Below are positions 48,802-57,574 of a stretch of DNA of 64,000 nucleotides, one piece after another. Position 1 is the stretch's first letter; the number at the start of each line of letters is the position of its first letter. A program made the position numbers and the translations under genes. Below the pieces are notes generated by a model that saw only the letters and a list, made by a program, of their open reading frames with translations, was not told the DNA's origin and ran no database searches. The DNA is from DAIMFL01 sp964372215. GTDB lineage: Bacteria; Pseudomonadota; Alphaproteobacteria; Dongiales; Dongiaceae. The stretch is from assembly GCA_964372215.1 (NCBI GenBank), contig CAYJQC010000020.1, positions 23,003-87,002 on the forward strand, read 5' to 3'.

Positions 48802-49746
48802 TCACTCGAAGACGACGCGCGGGAAGTAGAACGACACCACCCAGTTCGGCATGTCGACGACCTCGCTGATGCGCAGGGATCCGCAGACGCTGCACAGCAT
48901 GTAGGCGTCGACCGGGTTCAGGTGATGCTCGCGGGCCAGCAGGCCGATCATGCCGGCGACGGCGGCGCGCGCCGCCTCCATCAGGTCGGGACCGATGCCG
49001 GTCGTCACCTCGAAGCCCTTGGCGTCGACATGGCGGTCGATCGGGCCCGGCGTGGTGAAGCGCGGGAAGATCAGGCCGGCGTTCTTCACCAGGTCGAACT
49101 TGAGCGCGACCGACATCGGGCTCTCGATCGCGGTGCCGCAGACCTCGCCGTCGCCCTGGGCCGCATGGGTGTCGCCGACCGAGAACAGTCCGCCCGCCAC
49201 CTCGACCGGCAAGTAGAGCTCGGTGCCCGCGGCCATGTCGCGGATGTCCATGTTGCCGCCGACCCGGCGCGGCGGCACCACCGAATGCTGCCCGGCTTCC
49301 GCCGGGGCGAGGCCGATGGTGCCGCAGAACGGCTTCAGCGGCACGCGCCCGCCGGGGCCGAAGAGCGCCGGCGCGAGCGAGCCCGCGTCGTACTTCCAGA
49401 TATGCAGCGCCGGCTCCTTGAACTGGTCGGCGAGCAGGCCGAAGCCGGGGATGTTGGCGGTCCAGCCCCAGCCCGACGGCGTCAGCCCCAGGATCGTCAC
49501 CTTGATGGCGTCGCCGGGCTCGGCGCCGTCGACGAACACCGGGCCGGTCACCGGATTGACCTTGCCGAAATCGAGCGCCGCCAGGTCGGCCAGGGTCGCG
49601 TCCGGCGAGAGCTGCGCGCCGGAGGAATCGACGGTCTCGAACTCGACGGTCTCGCCGGGCTTGACCGTCAGCCTCGGGGCGTTCGCGTTGTTCCAGCCAT
49701 AGTGGCTGTCGTGCTTGTGGATGGTGTGGCTGCAGCGTGGCGACAT
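48802..49746 (-). CDS. Acetamidase/formamidase family protein
   Basis: 314 residues. HTIHKHDSHYGWNNANAPRLTVKPGE, PVFVDGAEPGDAIKVTIL, GGNMDIRDMAAGTELYLPV, GDTHAAQGDGEVCGTAIE are the conserved blocks of the FmdA/AmdA family, which releases ammonia from formamide, acetamide or short amides. It lies inside a peptide-type ABC operon directly after the binding-protein gene, suggesting that the imported compound is an amide cleaved by this enzyme. Confidence 0.93.
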   Translation of the reverse strand: MSPRCSHTIHKHDSHYGWNNANAPRLTVKPGETVEFETVDSSGAQLSPDATLADLAALDFGKVNPVTGPVFVDGAEPGDAIKVTILGLTPSGWGWTANIPGFGLLADQFKEPALHIWKYDAGSLAPALFGPGGRVPLKPFCGTIGLAPAEAGQHSVVPPRRVGGNMDIRDMAAGTELYLPVEVAGGLFSVGDTHAAQGDGEVCGTAIESPMSVALKFDLVKNAGLIFPRFTTPGPIDRHVDAKGFEVTTGIGPDLMEAARAAVAGMIGLLAREHHLNPVDAYMLCSVCGSLRISEVVDMPNWVVSFYFPRVVFE

Positions 49747-49828
49747 GAAGCGGGATCCTGGCTGTGGCATGCCGGGGGAACCGCGCGCCGGCACGAGCGG
49801 CGCCGGCGCCGCGGCGCCCGAAAGAGGA

Positions 49829-49860
49829 CGGGCGGGCCGCCTCGTGGGACGACCCGCCCG
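49829..49860 (-). terminator. Intercistronic hairpin after the binding-protein gene
   Basis: CGGGCGGG / CCCGCCCG form an 8-bp stem with a 16-nt loop 11 bp after the binding-protein stop; on the minus strand TCCTCTTTC follows. It may partly terminate or protect the upstream mRNA, a common way to make more binding protein than the rest of the operon. Confidence 0.5.
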
Positions 49861-49870
49861 GCGCGTTCGG

Positions 49871-51493
49871 CTATTGCGCGTCCTTGGCGAACACGTAGTC
49901 GTAGTGCACGGGGATGTGGACGGGATCGACGAACAGCGCGTCGTCGCCGCCGAGCCGTGCCGAGTGCATGGTGAAGCGCTGCTCGTTGAACACCGGAGCC
50001 CAGGGCGCCTCGGCCATCGCGTCGATGAAGATCGCGCGCCACTTCTCCAGGCGCGCGGCCGCCTTGTCGGCGCCGACCATGGCGTCGGCCTCGGCGGCAC
50101 GGGCGTCGAGCGCCTCGTTGCAGTACTTGGCCCAGTTCCAGCCGCCCTCGACCGCGCCGCCGCAGCCCAGGATCGGCCCGTAGAAGTTGGACGGATCCGG
50201 GAAGTCGGCGATCCAGGCCATGCCGCCCGACCAGACCATCGGCGCGGTGCCGTTGCCGCCGGCCTCGATCACCGTCGACTGGGCCAGCGACTTGATCTCG
50301 GCGGTGATGCCGACCTGCGCCAGGTCCTGCTGGATCGCCTGGGCGATGCGCGGGTTGGGATCGGTGTTCATGGCGTAGATCTCGGTGGTGAAGCCGTCGG
50401 CGTAGCCGGCCTCGGCCAGCAGCTCCTTGGCCTTGGCGGCGTCGAAGGGATAGCCGGCATAGGCGGTGTCGTAGCCCGGCATCGCCGGCGGCAGCGGCTG
50501 GTTGGCCGGCACCGCGCGGTTGTTGATGATGCGCACGATGCGATCCTTGTTGATCGCCATGTTGACCGCCTGGCGCACCTGCACCTTGTCGAACGGCGGC
50601 TGGGTCACGTTCATGGTGACGTAGCCGGTGTGAAGCTGGCCGCCTTCGACGATCAGCCCGGCATTGGCGGGATCGGCCATCACCTCGGCGAACTGCGCCG
50701 GCGGGATGCCGTCGCCGAGGATGTCGACCTCGCCGCGCTGCAGGCGCAGCAGGGCGACCGTCGGCTCCTGGCCGATCTCGAAGGTGATCTCGTCGAGATG
50801 CGGCAGGCCCTCGCGGTAGTAGTCGGGATTGCGCTCGAACACCACGCGCTGGCCGAGCGTCCATTCCCGGAGCTTGAACGCGCCGGTGCCCACGGGATGG
50901 GTGGCGAAATCGGCGCCGTACTCGTCGATCGCCTCCTTCGGCACGGCGAAGGAGAAGTTGATCGCCATGACGTGCAGGAAGGTGGCGTCGGGCCGCGACA
51001 GGGTGATCACCACCGTATGGTCGTCCGGCGTGGCGATGCCGCTGAGCTCGCCGGCGCTGCCGCCGGCCATCTCGTCGAAGCCGGCGATCGAGGCGAAGAA
51101 GCCCTGGCCCGGGCTCTGGGTCGCCGGATTCACCGCGCGCTCGATCGAGTATTTGATGTCGGCGGCGGTCAGCGCGCGCCCGTTGTGGAACTTGACGCCC
51201 GGCCGCAGCTTGAAGGTGAAGACCGTGCCGTCCGCCGAGATCTCGTAGCTCTCGGCCAGGTCGGGAATCAGCTCGGTGGTGCCGGGCGCATAGTCCATCA
51301 GCCCGTCGAACAGGCTCTTGATCATCGACCAGTTCTGCCAGTCGTAGCCGATGGCCGGATCCAGGGTGGAAACGTCGTCCTTGTAGGTGACGACCATGCT
51401 GCCGCCCTGCTTCGCCATCTCGGCGGCATGGCCGGCGGGTGCGGCGACCAGCAGCGCAAGCGCCGCGGCCGTCGACAGGAGTAGTCGCTTCAT
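49871..51493 (-). CDS. Periplasmic peptide-type substrate-binding protein (family 5)
   Basis: 540 residues. Signal peptide KRLLLSTAAALALLVAAPAGHA; the mature part has VTYKDDVSTLDPAIGYD, YEISADGTVFTFKLRPGVKFHNGRALTAADIKYSIERA and PVGTGAFKLREW, the SBP_bac_5 pattern of DppA/OppA proteins. The ligand may be a peptide or, given the amidase next to it, a small amide. GGGAGG precedes ATG; a possible own promoter lies upstream. Confidence 0.93.
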   Translation of the reverse strand: MKRLLLSTAAALALLVAAPAGHAAEMAKQGGSMVVTYKDDVSTLDPAIGYDWQNWSMIKSLFDGLMDYAPGTTELIPDLAESYEISADGTVFTFKLRPGVKFHNGRALTAADIKYSIERAVNPATQSPGQGFFASIAGFDEMAGGSAGELSGIATPDDHTVVITLSRPDATFLHVMAINFSFAVPKEAIDEYGADFATHPVGTGAFKLREWTLGQRVVFERNPDYYREGLPHLDEITFEIGQEPTVALLRLQRGEVDILGDGIPPAQFAEVMADPANAGLIVEGGQLHTGYVTMNVTQPPFDKVQVRQAVNMAINKDRIVRIINNRAVPANQPLPPAMPGYDTAYAGYPFDAAKAKELLAEAGYADGFTTEIYAMNTDPNPRIAQAIQQDLAQVGITAEIKSLAQSTVIEAGGNGTAPMVWSGGMAWIADFPDPSNFYGPILGCGGAVEGGWNWAKYCNEALDARAAEADAMVGADKAAARLEKWRAIFIDAMAEAPWAPVFNEQRFTMHSARLGGDDALFVDPVHIPVHYDYVFAKDAQ

Positions 51494-51530
51494 GTTCGTG
51501 GCCTCCCAGCCTGTCTATCTGACGATCCGA

Positions 51531-51536
51531 GTATAA
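51531..51536 (-). promoter_or_regulatory. Possible internal -10 box before the binding-protein gene
   Basis: Minus-strand TATACT, in an AT-rich island (CTATTATACTCGG), 37 bp before the ATG. The -35 region (GGGGCA at 17 bp) is poor, so activation or a weak promoter would be needed. The remaining 51494-51642 shows nothing else. Confidence 0.35.
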
Positions 51537-51642
51537 TAGTCCGGTGCGAATCTGCCCCCAGATCCGGTCCGCCTCGTTTCTCGCGGGTCACCCTGGGCTG
51601 GTCACCAGTCCTCCAGGGTCGCCCATTCCGGCTCGCGCCATC

Positions 51643-52563
51643 TCAACCCAGGCGGATGCGCGGGTCAACCAGGGGCGCCAGCAGGTCGGCGATCAGGTTG
51701 CCGAGCACGATGGCGACCGCCGCCACCAGGGTCACCCCCATGATGATGGGGTAGTCCAGCCGCTGGATCGCCTGCCAGGCGAGCTGGCCGATCCCGGGCC
51801 AGCCAAAGACCGATTCCACCACCACCGCGCCGCTCATGAAGATGCCGATGTCGAGGCCGATCATGGCGACCACCGGCAGCACCGCGTTCCTGAGCGCGTG
51901 GACCAGCACCACGCCGCGCTCCGACACCCCCTTGGCCCGGGCGGTGCGGACATAGTCCTGGCGCAGCACGTCGATCATCGACGAGCGGATCATCCGGGAG
52001 TACCAGCCGCCGCCGGCGATGCCGAGGGTCAGGGCGGGCAGGATCAGGTGCCAGATCGTGCCGTAGCCGCTCATCGGGAACCAGGCGAGCCGATTGGCGA
52101 AGACATAGAGCAGCAGCAGGCCGACCACGAATTGCGGGGTCGAGACCCCGGCGAAGGACAGGATCATCACGCCTTTGTCGCTCGTCCGGCCGCGCCTCGT
52201 GGCGGCGTAGATGCCGGCGGGGATGCCGAGCAGCAGCTCGAAGAAGATCGCGCCGGCCATCAGCAGCAGGGTCGCCGGCAGGCGGCTCTCGATCAGCACC
52301 GCGACCTCGGTCTTCTGCACGTAGGAGCGTCGCAGGTCGCCCTGCAGGAGATCGCCGAGATAGCCGAGATACTGTTGGTGCAGGGGCAGGTCGAGGCCAA
52401 GCTCGTGGCGGATCGAGGCGACCGTCTCGGCGGTGGCGCTGCGCCCCGCGATCATGCGGACCGGATCGGCCGGGATCAGATACGCGAGCGCGAAGGTGAT
52501 GACGGTGACGCCGAGCAGGATCAGCGCCGAGGCGACCAGCCGGCGGGCGAGATAGCGCAGCAT
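51643..52563 (-). CDS. dppB: Dipeptide-type ABC transporter permease
   Basis: 306 residues, six TM helices. The start MLRYLARRLVASALILLGVTVITFAL is typical of DppB. EAA-type loop DYVRTARAKGVSERGVVLVHALRNAVLP and C-terminal VVVESVFGWPGIGQLAWQAI are intact. Its ATG directly follows the dppC stop (TAGATG), so the two are translationally linked. Confidence 0.94.
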   Translation of the reverse strand: MLRYLARRLVASALILLGVTVITFALAYLIPADPVRMIAGRSATAETVASIRHELGLDLPLHQQYLGYLGDLLQGDLRRSYVQKTEVAVLIESRLPATLLLMAGAIFFELLLGIPAGIYAATRRGRTSDKGVMILSFAGVSTPQFVVGLLLLYVFANRLAWFPMSGYGTIWHLILPALTLGIAGGGWYSRMIRSSMIDVLRQDYVRTARAKGVSERGVVLVHALRNAVLPVVAMIGLDIGIFMSGAVVVESVFGWPGIGQLAWQAIQRLDYPIIMGVTLVAAVAIVLGNLIADLLAPLVDPRIRLG

Positions 52564-53412
52564 CTAGCCGCGTCCCCGCTGGGTCGGGTCGAGCACGTCG
52601 CGCAGCGCGTCGCCCACCAGGTTGAAGGCCAGCGCCAGCGCCATGATGGCGAGGCCGGGAAAGAACACCAGCCAGGGCGCGGTCAGGAAATAGGACTGGC
52701 TCTCGAAGATGATGCCGCCCCAGGACGGCGTCGGCGGCCGCACCCCGATGCCGAGGAACGAGAGGGTCGCCTCGAGCAGCACGGTGGTGGCGATGCCGAG
52801 GGTCGCGTAGACCAGGATGGTCGGCACCAGATGGGGCAGGATGTGCAGGAACAGGATGCGCGGCCAGCGCGCGCCGAGGGCCCGCGCCGCCTCGATGTAC
52901 TCGCGCTCGGCCAATGCGGTGGTCTCGGTGTAGATGACCCGGGCGATCTGCACCCAGTTCACCAGCGCGATCACCATGGCGACGATCCACAGGCTCGGCG
53001 CGAAGATGGCGGCCAGCGCAATCGCCAGCAGCAGGGCCGGGAACGCCATCATCAGGTCGGTGAAGCGCATGATCGCGGTGCCGGCGGCGCCGCGCAGATA
53101 GCCGGCGGTGACACCCAGCAGGGTCCCGATCAGCACCGCGGCGCCGTTGGCGACGACGCCGATCAGCAGCGAGGTGCGCGCGCCGTAGAGCAGGCGCGAG
53201 AACAGGTCGCGGCCGAGCAGGTCGGTGCCCATCCAATACTTGGCGTCGGGCGGCAGGGGCGAGCCCTCGAGGGTCAGCCCGTCGAAGAACTGCTCGGCCG
53301 GATCGAACGGCGCCAGCACCGGCGCGCCCAGGGCCGCCAGTGTGGTGAGCGCGATGATCGCCAGTCCGACGAGGGCGAGGCGGTCGCGGCGGAGGCGCTT
53401 CCAGGCGGCCAT
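52564..53412 (-). CDS. dppC: Dipeptide-type ABC transporter permease
   Basis: 282 residues. LGTDLLGRDLFSRLLYGARTSL-like segment (MGTDLLGRDLFSRLLYGART), EAA loop YIEAARALGARWPRILFLHILPHL and LEATLSFLGIGVRPPTPSWG are DppC hallmarks. First gene of the operon dppC-dppB-binding protein-amidase-[GIY-YIG unit]-dppD-dppF, an unusual order with permeases first. The upstream 53413-53675 has no recognised promoter. Confidence 0.94.
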   Translation of the reverse strand: MAAWKRLRRDRLALVGLAIIALTTLAALGAPVLAPFDPAEQFFDGLTLEGSPLPPDAKYWMGTDLLGRDLFSRLLYGARTSLLIGVVANGAAVLIGTLLGVTAGYLRGAAGTAIMRFTDLMMAFPALLLAIALAAIFAPSLWIVAMVIALVNWVQIARVIYTETTALAEREYIEAARALGARWPRILFLHILPHLVPTILVYATLGIATTVLLEATLSFLGIGVRPPTPSWGGIIFESQSYFLTAPWLVFFPGLAIMALALAFNLVGDALRDVLDPTQRGRG

Positions 53413-53675
53413 GGCGGATCGGGCTGTGCTGCGGCTAAAAACGGCTTGCGGCGGAGGGAGGGCTGGCCCCTGCGGCAGACGGGGGACCGGAGCCTGCGGA
53501 ACCCGGCCCCCCGCGCCCCCCCAAGAACTCGTCCGGCCAACCCCTCGACGCCGCGTCGGCGCACGAACGTCCGAACCGGTCCTGGCCAACTGCCCCGCGA
53601 GGCGAAACCCGGCGGAATTCTAGCGGCCGGACGCCTCAGGTCAATGGCGGCGGGCGCCCGAATTTGGTATTTAAA

Positions 53676-54539
53676 TCAATCCTCTTCGACCTCGCGTTCG
53701 GGCGGGTCCGGGCAGGGCCAGGTCGCGCCGGCGGTAAGTCCTTCCGGCAGCTTGGTTTCCCCGTCGCCGCAGGCGTCGTCGACCTGGCGCTGGGTCAGGC
53801 CCCTTGCCGGCGAGAGATCGGTACCGTCGATCCGCGCCATGTACAACACCGCGTCGGTCAGGTCGGCATCGGCCAGTACGGCGCTGCGCAAATCGGCGTG
53901 GGCGAGATAGGCCTGGTCCAGATTGGCGCCCGAGAGATTGGCCGCGGCGAAGAAGCTGCGGTCGAGGTCGCTCTTCTCGAGATTGGCACCGGCCAGATTG
54001 GCGCCGTCGAACGCCGCGCGCGGTGCCGCGATCTTGGCCAGCGAGGCGCCGGAGAGATCGGCCCCGTCGAACTTCGCCCGGCCGAGATAGGCCTTGTCGA
54101 GGATCGCCCCGGCGAGGTGGGCGCCGCTCAGGTCGGTGCGCCCCATCTCGGCGCCGATCAGCGTCGCGCCGGCCAGGATCGCGCCCTCGAGGTCGACCCG
54201 GACCAACTCCGCCTTGTTCAGGTTGGCGCCGGTGAGATCGGCGCCGTTGAGCGCGGCGCGGCCCAATTGCGCATCGCTCAGGTTGGCGCCGGCCAGGTTG
54301 GCCTCGCGCAGGTCGGCGCGGCCGAGCTGCGCGCCGCTCAGATTGGCGCCGTGCATGTCGTTGCCGCGCAGGCTGACCTTGGTCTTGTCGCAGCCGCTCC
54401 AGTCGACCCCCGGTTCCGGCGCGTTCTTGCAGCCGGCGGCGGCCGGCCCGGCCGTCGCCAGGAGCGCCGCGGCCAGCGCGACCGCGGCCAGCACGCGACG
54501 GGCGGAAGTCCGGCTCGGTCGAAGAGATGGGGAGCGCAT
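53676..54539 (-). CDS. Exported pentapeptide-repeat protein
   Basis: 287 residues. Signal peptide (RVLAAVALAAALLATAGPAAA), then about 30 A(D/N)LXX-type pentapeptides (GANLSGAQLGRADLREANL and onwards, residues ~60-245), which fold into a right-handed quadrilateral beta-helix. The C-terminus is acidic (PEREVEED). Export distinguishes it from the DNA-gyrase-protecting cytoplasmic Qnr type; role unknown. A longer start at 54593 is possible but would displace the signal peptide. Confidence 0.88.
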   Translation of the reverse strand: MRSPSLRPSRTSARRVLAAVALAAALLATAGPAAAGCKNAPEPGVDWSGCDKTKVSLRGNDMHGANLSGAQLGRADLREANLAGANLSDAQLGRAALNGADLTGANLNKAELVRVDLEGAILAGATLIGAEMGRTDLSGAHLAGAILDKAYLGRAKFDGADLSGASLAKIAAPRAAFDGANLAGANLEKSDLDRSFFAAANLSGANLDQAYLAHADLRSAVLADADLTDAVLYMARIDGTDLSPARGLTQRQVDDACGDGETKLPEGLTAGATWPCPDPPEREVEED

Positions 54540-54643
54540 GCTGCTGAAACCCTCGTTCACGAATTCGTCAATGACGATCCCTCGGTCCGGCATGCGGGCC
54601 GGGCCGCTTCCATCATGGGCGCAGGCATCCTACAACAGGTGCC

Positions 54644-55549
54644 GTGATGAAGAGATGGGCGCAACCGTGGCGCCGCACCAGGGATTTTCGCCCGTCGGCG
54701 CGCCGGCATCGAGTGCTGGCCCCGCTGCTTGCACTGCTCGTGGCGCTGCTGTGCGTCGGCGCGGCGCCGGTGCGGGCGGCCCCGTCCGCCGATCTCTGGG
54801 AGCAGTGGACGGTGCACGATCCGAGCAGCCAGGAGACCATCGATCACAGCGCCTGGGACCGCTTTCTCAAGTCCTACGTGGTGGTCGGCGACGACGGCAT
54901 CGCGCGCGTCGCCTATCGCTGGGTGACCGAGGCCGACGCCTCGGCGCTCGACGCCTATATCGGCCGCCTGGAGGCGACGCCGATCAGCCGCTTCAGCCGG
55001 GCCGAGCAGCGTGCCTTCTGGATCAATCTCTACAACGCCCTCACCGTGCACCTGGTGGTGCAGCACTACCCGGTCGACTCGATCCTCGACATCGACCTGA
55101 CCGGCGGGTTCTTCGACAGCCTGTTCGGCGACGGGCCGTGGCGGCGCAAGCTGGCGGTGGTCGAGGCGATCGAGCTGTCGCTCGACGACATCGAGCATCG
55201 CATCCTGCGGCCAATCTGGACGGATCCGCGCCTGCACTACGCGCTGAACTGCGCCGCGCTGGGCTGCCCCAACCTGCAGCGCGAGGCGTTCACCGCCAGC
55301 AATGCCGAGCGCCTGCTCGAGGACGGCGCCAGGACCTATGTCAACCACCCGCGCGCGGTCGCCATCATCGATGGCGATCTGGTCGTTTCCAGCCTCTATC
55401 TCTGGTACGAGGCCGATTTCGGCGGCGACGAGGTTTCGGTGATCGCCCATCTGCGCCGCTATGCCGGGGCCGAGCTGTCGCGGGCGCTGGTCGGCCGCAC
55501 CGATATCGACGACGACCGCTACGACTGGAAGCTGAACGACATGCGCTGA
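54644..55549 (+). CDS. DUF547-domain exported protein
   Basis: 301 residues. A signal peptide/anchor (RVLAPLLALLVALLCVGAAPVRA) precedes the DUF547 domain: RAFWINLYNALTVHLVVQHYPV, ILRPIWTDPRLHYALNCAALGCPNLQ and YVNHPRAVAI. The conserved N, H and C residues (HYALNCAALGCP) suggest a papain-like or transglutaminase-like fold, but activity is undemonstrated. Single gene ending at a very strong terminator. Confidence 0.9.
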   Translation: MMKRWAQPWRRTRDFRPSARRHRVLAPLLALLVALLCVGAAPVRAAPSADLWEQWTVHDPSSQETIDHSAWDRFLKSYVVVGDDGIARVAYRWVTEADASALDAYIGRLEATPISRFSRAEQRAFWINLYNALTVHLVVQHYPVDSILDIDLTGGFFDSLFGDGPWRRKLAVVEAIELSLDDIEHRILRPIWTDPRLHYALNCAALGCPNLQREAFTASNAERLLEDGARTYVNHPRAVAIIDGDLVVSSLYLWYEADFGGDEVSVIAHLRRYAGAELSRALVGRTDIDDDRYDWKLNDMR

Positions 55550-55564
55550 GTTTCGGGTGGCCGG

Positions 55565-55610
55565 GCGGGGCGGGGCGGGGGGGCCCGCCCCGCCCCGCGC
55601 GTTGTTTTGG
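55565..55610 (+). terminator. Extremely stable GC hairpin terminator after DUF547 gene
   Basis: A 15-bp all-GC stem (GCGGGGCGGGGCGGG / CCCGCCCCGCCCCGC) with a GGGG loop, followed by GCGTTGTTTT, starts 15 bp past the stop. It sits next to the assembly gap and may explain it; read errors in this stretch cannot be excluded. Confidence 0.65.
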
Positions 55611-55622
55611 GTGGGCGCGAAA

Positions 55623-55632
55623 NNNNNNNNNN
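55623..55632. other. Assembly gap (10 N) in homopolymeric G/C sequence
   Basis: Ten N flanked on both sides by G and C runs, including more than ten consecutive G at 55675-55689. The true gap length is unknown, and nearby bases should not be trusted. Confidence 0.95.
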
Positions 55633-55909
55633 ACGCCCCCTCCACCCCCGGGGGGTTTGTGGGGGGGGCCGGCCGGGGGGGGGGGGGGGCCCGGCCCGGC
55701 GCCAAGGCATTGATTTCCGTAGCCGCAGAATTTCCTGGATCGGTGGAGAGACCATCGTTAAACTTTTGCCTGCGACTCGCGCTTGCTTCCGTCGACGATC
55801 CCGGTGCTACCTTCGGATGTAGCTTGGGGCCGATCGTCGGCGGCGGCGAAGTGCCGGTCGGCATCCTGTTAGTCTCGTGACTCCCTTGGGCCAGGATGGC
55901 CATGAAATT
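55633..55909. other. Sequence after the gap with no supported gene
   Basis: From about 55700 the sequence looks normal and is open to 55880 on the plus strand (ending PVGILLVS), just before a terminator. It could be the end of a gene lost in the gap, but I recognise no domain. Confidence 0.4.
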
Positions 55910-55947
55910 GGCGGGGCGACGAAAATCGCCCCGCCCTCTTTCTTTTG
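55910..55947. terminator. Bidirectional-type terminator
   Basis: GGCGGGGCGA / TCGCCCCGCC forms a perfect 10-bp stem around CGAAAA; the plus side continues CTCTTTCTTTT, a clear U-rich tail. It lies between the region after the gap (+) and the 3' end of the amidohydrolase gene (-). Confidence 0.8.
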
Positions 55948-55993
55948 GACGTCACGTGTCTTTGGGCGTCACTTGCTTTTGGACGTGACGTCG
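55942..55993. repeat. Three degenerate tandem repeats of about 17 bp
   Basis: CTTTTGGACGTCACGTGT, CTTTGGGCGTCACTTG and CTTTTGGACGTGACGTCG lie head to tail directly behind the amidohydrolase gene. Each holds a GACGTCAC-like core. Purpose unknown. Confidence 0.6.
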
Positions 55994-56015
55994 ATGCCGC
56001 GCCCGGGCGTCCCGC

Positions 56016-57260
56016 TCAAGCCGCCGGCGCGTCGGCGCGGGCCAGCATGGCGCGCAGCAGCACGTCGCAGCCGGCCGCGAGATCCTCCGGCGTCGCGTTC
56101 TCGATCTCGTTGTGGCTGATGCCGTTCTCGCAGGGCACGAACACCATCGCGGTCGGCGCGACCCGCGAGACATAGACCGAATCGTGGCCGGCGCCGCTGA
56201 TGATGTCGAGATGGGCGAAGCCCAGATCGCCCGCGGCGCTCTTCACCGCCGCCACGCATTCGGGCGCGAACTTCACCGGCGGCGAGTACCAGATCTCCTT
56301 GAAGTCGAGGACGAGTCCGATGTCGTCGGCGATGTCGCGGCAGGCGTGCTCGAGCGACTGGGCCATGGCGGCCAGCACCTTCTCGTCGGGATGGCGGAAA
56401 TCGACGGTGAAGAACACCCGCCCCGGGATCACGTTCCGCGAATTGGGGAACACCTGCATCATGCCGACGGTGGCGCAGGCATGGGGCAGGTTGGCGAGCC
56501 CGATGCGGTTGACCTCGCCGACCATGCGCGATGCGCCGACCAGGGCGTCCTTGCGCCGGCGCATCGGGGTCGGGCCGGCATGCGCCTCCTGCCCGGTCAG
56601 CGTGACCTCGAACCAGCGGATGCCTTGCACGCCCTGGACCACGCCGATGGTCTTGCGCTCGGCCTCGAGGATCGGTCCCTGCTCGATATGGGCCTCGAAG
56701 AAGGCGCCGATCGGGCGGCCGCCGACTTGCGTCTCGCCGGCATAGCCGATGCGGCGGAGCTCCTCGCCCATGGTCTTGCCGTCGGTATCGGCGCGGCTGA
56801 GCGCGTAGTCGAGATCGAACACCCCGCCGAACACGCCCGACGCCACCATCGCCGGGGCGAAGCGCGAGCCCTCCTCGTTGGTCCACACCGCGACCTCGAC
56901 CGGTGCCGCGGTCTCGTAGCCGGTGTCGTTCAGGGTGCGGATCACCTCGAGCCCGGCCAGCACGCCATAGACGCCGTCGAACTTGCCCCCCGTGGGCTGG
57001 GTGTCGAGATGGCTGCCGGTCATGATGGGGGGTAGGGAATCGTCCTTGCCCGGGCGCCGGGCGAAGATGTTGCCGATTCTGTCGACGGTGACGCTGCAGC
57101 CGGCCTCCTTGCACCAGCGCACGAACAGGTCGCGCGCCTCGCGGTCGAGATCGGTCAGCGCCAGGCGGCAATTGCCGCCCTTCTCGGTGGCGCCGATCTT
57201 CGCCATCTCCATCAGGCTGTCCCACAGCCGCTGGCCGTTGATCCGGACATTGGTTGCCAC
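56016..57260 (-). CDS. M20-type amidohydrolase (N-carbamoyl-L-amino-acid hydrolase / allantoate amidohydrolase family)
   Basis: 414 residues, GTG start. Metal ligands are visible in GSHLDTQPTGGKFDGVYGV (His, Asp), WTNEEGSRF (Glu) and FFEAHIEQGPILE (His), with GISHNEIE at the C-terminus. LTGQEAHAGPTPMRRRKDAL is the dimerisation-domain motif. It hydrolyses an N-carbamoyl or ureido amide, releasing ammonia and carbon dioxide in typical members. Divergent from the hydroxyproline dehydratase gene across the second gap. Confidence 0.9.
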   Translation of the reverse strand: MATNVRINGQRLWDSLMEMAKIGATEKGGNCRLALTDLDREARDLFVRWCKEAGCSVTVDRIGNIFARRPGKDDSLPPIMTGSHLDTQPTGGKFDGVYGVLAGLEVIRTLNDTGYETAAPVEVAVWTNEEGSRFAPAMVASGVFGGVFDLDYALSRADTDGKTMGEELRRIGYAGETQVGGRPIGAFFEAHIEQGPILEAERKTIGVVQGVQGIRWFEVTLTGQEAHAGPTPMRRRKDALVGASRMVGEVNRIGLANLPHACATVGMMQVFPNSRNVIPGRVFFTVDFRHPDEKVLAAMAQSLEHACRDIADDIGLVLDFKEIWYSPPVKFAPECVAAVKSAAGDLGFAHLDIISGAGHDSVYVSRVAPTAMVFVPCENGISHNEIENATPEDLAAGCDVLLRAMLARADAPAA

Positions 57261-57574
57261 GCCGCGTACTCCCGCCGATGGTTCCTGGGGTCGTTCCCGG
57301 CCACAGGTTAGCGCCCGGGCGCTGCGCGTCAATCGTCGCGCCGGCCCCCCGCGCGGGGGCGGGGGGGGGGCCCGCCGGGGGGGGGGGGGGGCCCGGCGGG
57401 GGGGGGGGGGGGGGNNNNNNNNNNCCCGTTTTCCGCGCGGGGGGGGGGCGCCCCTGGGGCGGCGCGGGCGGGGGGGCGGGGGGGGGCCCGGCGCCCGCGC
57501 TTGTGGTCGGCCGGCCCGGGCGGGTAGCTTCGTGCGCATGCCCGCAAGTTCGGGCCGGAATCGGGAAGGTGGCG
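57261..57574. other. Divergent intergenic region with second assembly gap
   Basis: Between the amidohydrolase and the dehydratase gene. About 57345-57490 is made of G runs around ten N at 57415-57424. Promoters for both flanking genes must lie here but cannot be read reliably; a missing segment of unknown length is possible. GGGAAGGTGGCG just before 57575 is the dehydratase ribosome binding site. Confidence 0.8.

Noticed and set aside
55557..55880. 107-codon plus-strand frame across the first N gap
   Set aside because: Runs through N and G tracts, has no recognisable start or domain; reported only as an unexplained stretch.
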